From Candidatus Blautia faecigallinarum (GTDB lineage Bacteria > Bacillota > Clostridia > Lachnospirales > Lachnospiraceae): a stretch of DNA of 36,876 nucleotides. Shown here one piece after another: positions 36,727-36,876 of the stretch; position 1 is the stretch's first letter, and each line of letters opens with the position of its first letter. Both the position numbers and the translations under genes were made by a program. The notes beneath the pieces are model-generated. The model did not search any database and had not been told where the DNA came from. It saw only the letters and a list, made by a program, of their open reading frames with translations. The stretch spans positions 1-36,876 of the forward strand of contig DXBU01000143.1 in assembly GCA_019116385.1 (NCBI GenBank), in the 5' to 3' direction.

Positions 36727-36750
36727 GGTCCGCGCATTTCTGCGCGGACC
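36727..36750. repeat. Perfect 9-bp GC-rich palindrome
   Basis: GGTCCGCGC and GCGCGGACC enclose a 6-base loop. The plus side continues CATAAAAAG, so there is no T-run and a terminator role is doubtful. It lies between the solute-binding-protein remnant and the next gene start. Confidence 0.6.
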
Positions 36751-36865
36751 CATAAAAAGCCACAAAATCCTATTATTTTACGTAAAAACGGTTTTGGGAT
36801 TATGTTGGCAGTGCAGCTGAGAAGGTGGAAAAGGCAATAAAGTGCAGCGATTGGGAGGTACAAAA

Positions 36866-36876
36866 ATGAATCAGAA
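36866..36876 (+). CDS. Start of a gene running out of the window
   Basis: ATG AAT CAG at 36866 has GGGAGG (36853-36858) at a 7-base distance, a good ribosome binding site. Only three full codons are inside, so the product is unknown. It follows the remnant region on the same strand. Confidence 0.5.

Noticed and set aside
36802..36840. A 12-codon basic leader-peptide-like frame (MLAVQLRRWKRQ)
   Set aside because: No ribosome binding site at a proper distance and no attenuator structure after it; too short to support.

Overview
The window is a piece of a bacterial chromosome, most probably from a gut Firmicute of the family Lachnospiraceae (Clostridia). Grounds for this are the moderate G+C with strong AGGAGG-type ribosome binding sites, the two-subunit [4Fe-4S] L-serine dehydratase, the iscR-iscS-iscU-mnmA cluster, a SpoVB-type flippase, DUF2812, DUF6512 and EFR1 family proteins, and two lipid-anchorless, membrane-tethered YkuD transpeptidases. 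The genus cannot be fixed from sequence alone. No rRNA, tRNA, CRISPR array, insertion sequence or prophage was seen, and no stretch over 300 bases lacks a gene.

Layout. 1-2382 (minus): sfsA, mutY and a cut-off family 2 glycosyltransferase in a tight operon. 2491-3111 (plus): a HAD phosphatase. 3182-6730 (minus): a small membrane protein, an L,D-transpeptidase and a MATE transporter. 6896-11552 (minus): gpmI, hom, and the serine dehydratase pair sdaAB-sdaAA. 11804-12665 (plus): a padR-DUF2812 pair behind a consensus promoter with a clear candidate operator. 12769-15911 (minus): the glycolytic run gap-pgk-tpiA. 16105-19301 (plus): a PHP histidinol-phosphatase-like gene and an amylosucrase-like GH13 enzyme with an N-terminal 10-residue repeat. 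19374-25141 (minus): iscR-iscS-iscU-mnmA and a P-type cation ATPase as one transcription unit. 25307-29231 (plus): a SpoVB-like flippase, then DAHP synthase with a second L,D-transpeptidase. 29283-31010 (minus): a secreted CAP-domain protein. 31174-35048 (plus): carB and a DUF6512 membrane protein, converging on an EFR1-type flavodoxin/ferredoxin. 35971-36694: an AraC-type regulator and an ABC-sugar-binding protein, divergent and both missing their 5' parts, in A+T-richer DNA.

Most of the window is core metabolism: triose-phosphate glycolysis, serine deamination, entry to threonine/methionine and aromatic amino acid synthesis, pyrimidine/arginine carbamoyl phosphate, and Fe-S and tRNA-thiolation chemistry. 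I do not see a clear multi-gene novel defence or mobile system. The best leads are regulatory or structural: a hairpin shared by the iscR and iscS leaders, an IscR-like operator at the iscR start site, the padR operator, the repeat tether on the amylosucrase-like protein, a strong terminator-like hairpin between gap and pgk, and the double-truncated araC/solute-binding-protein scar.
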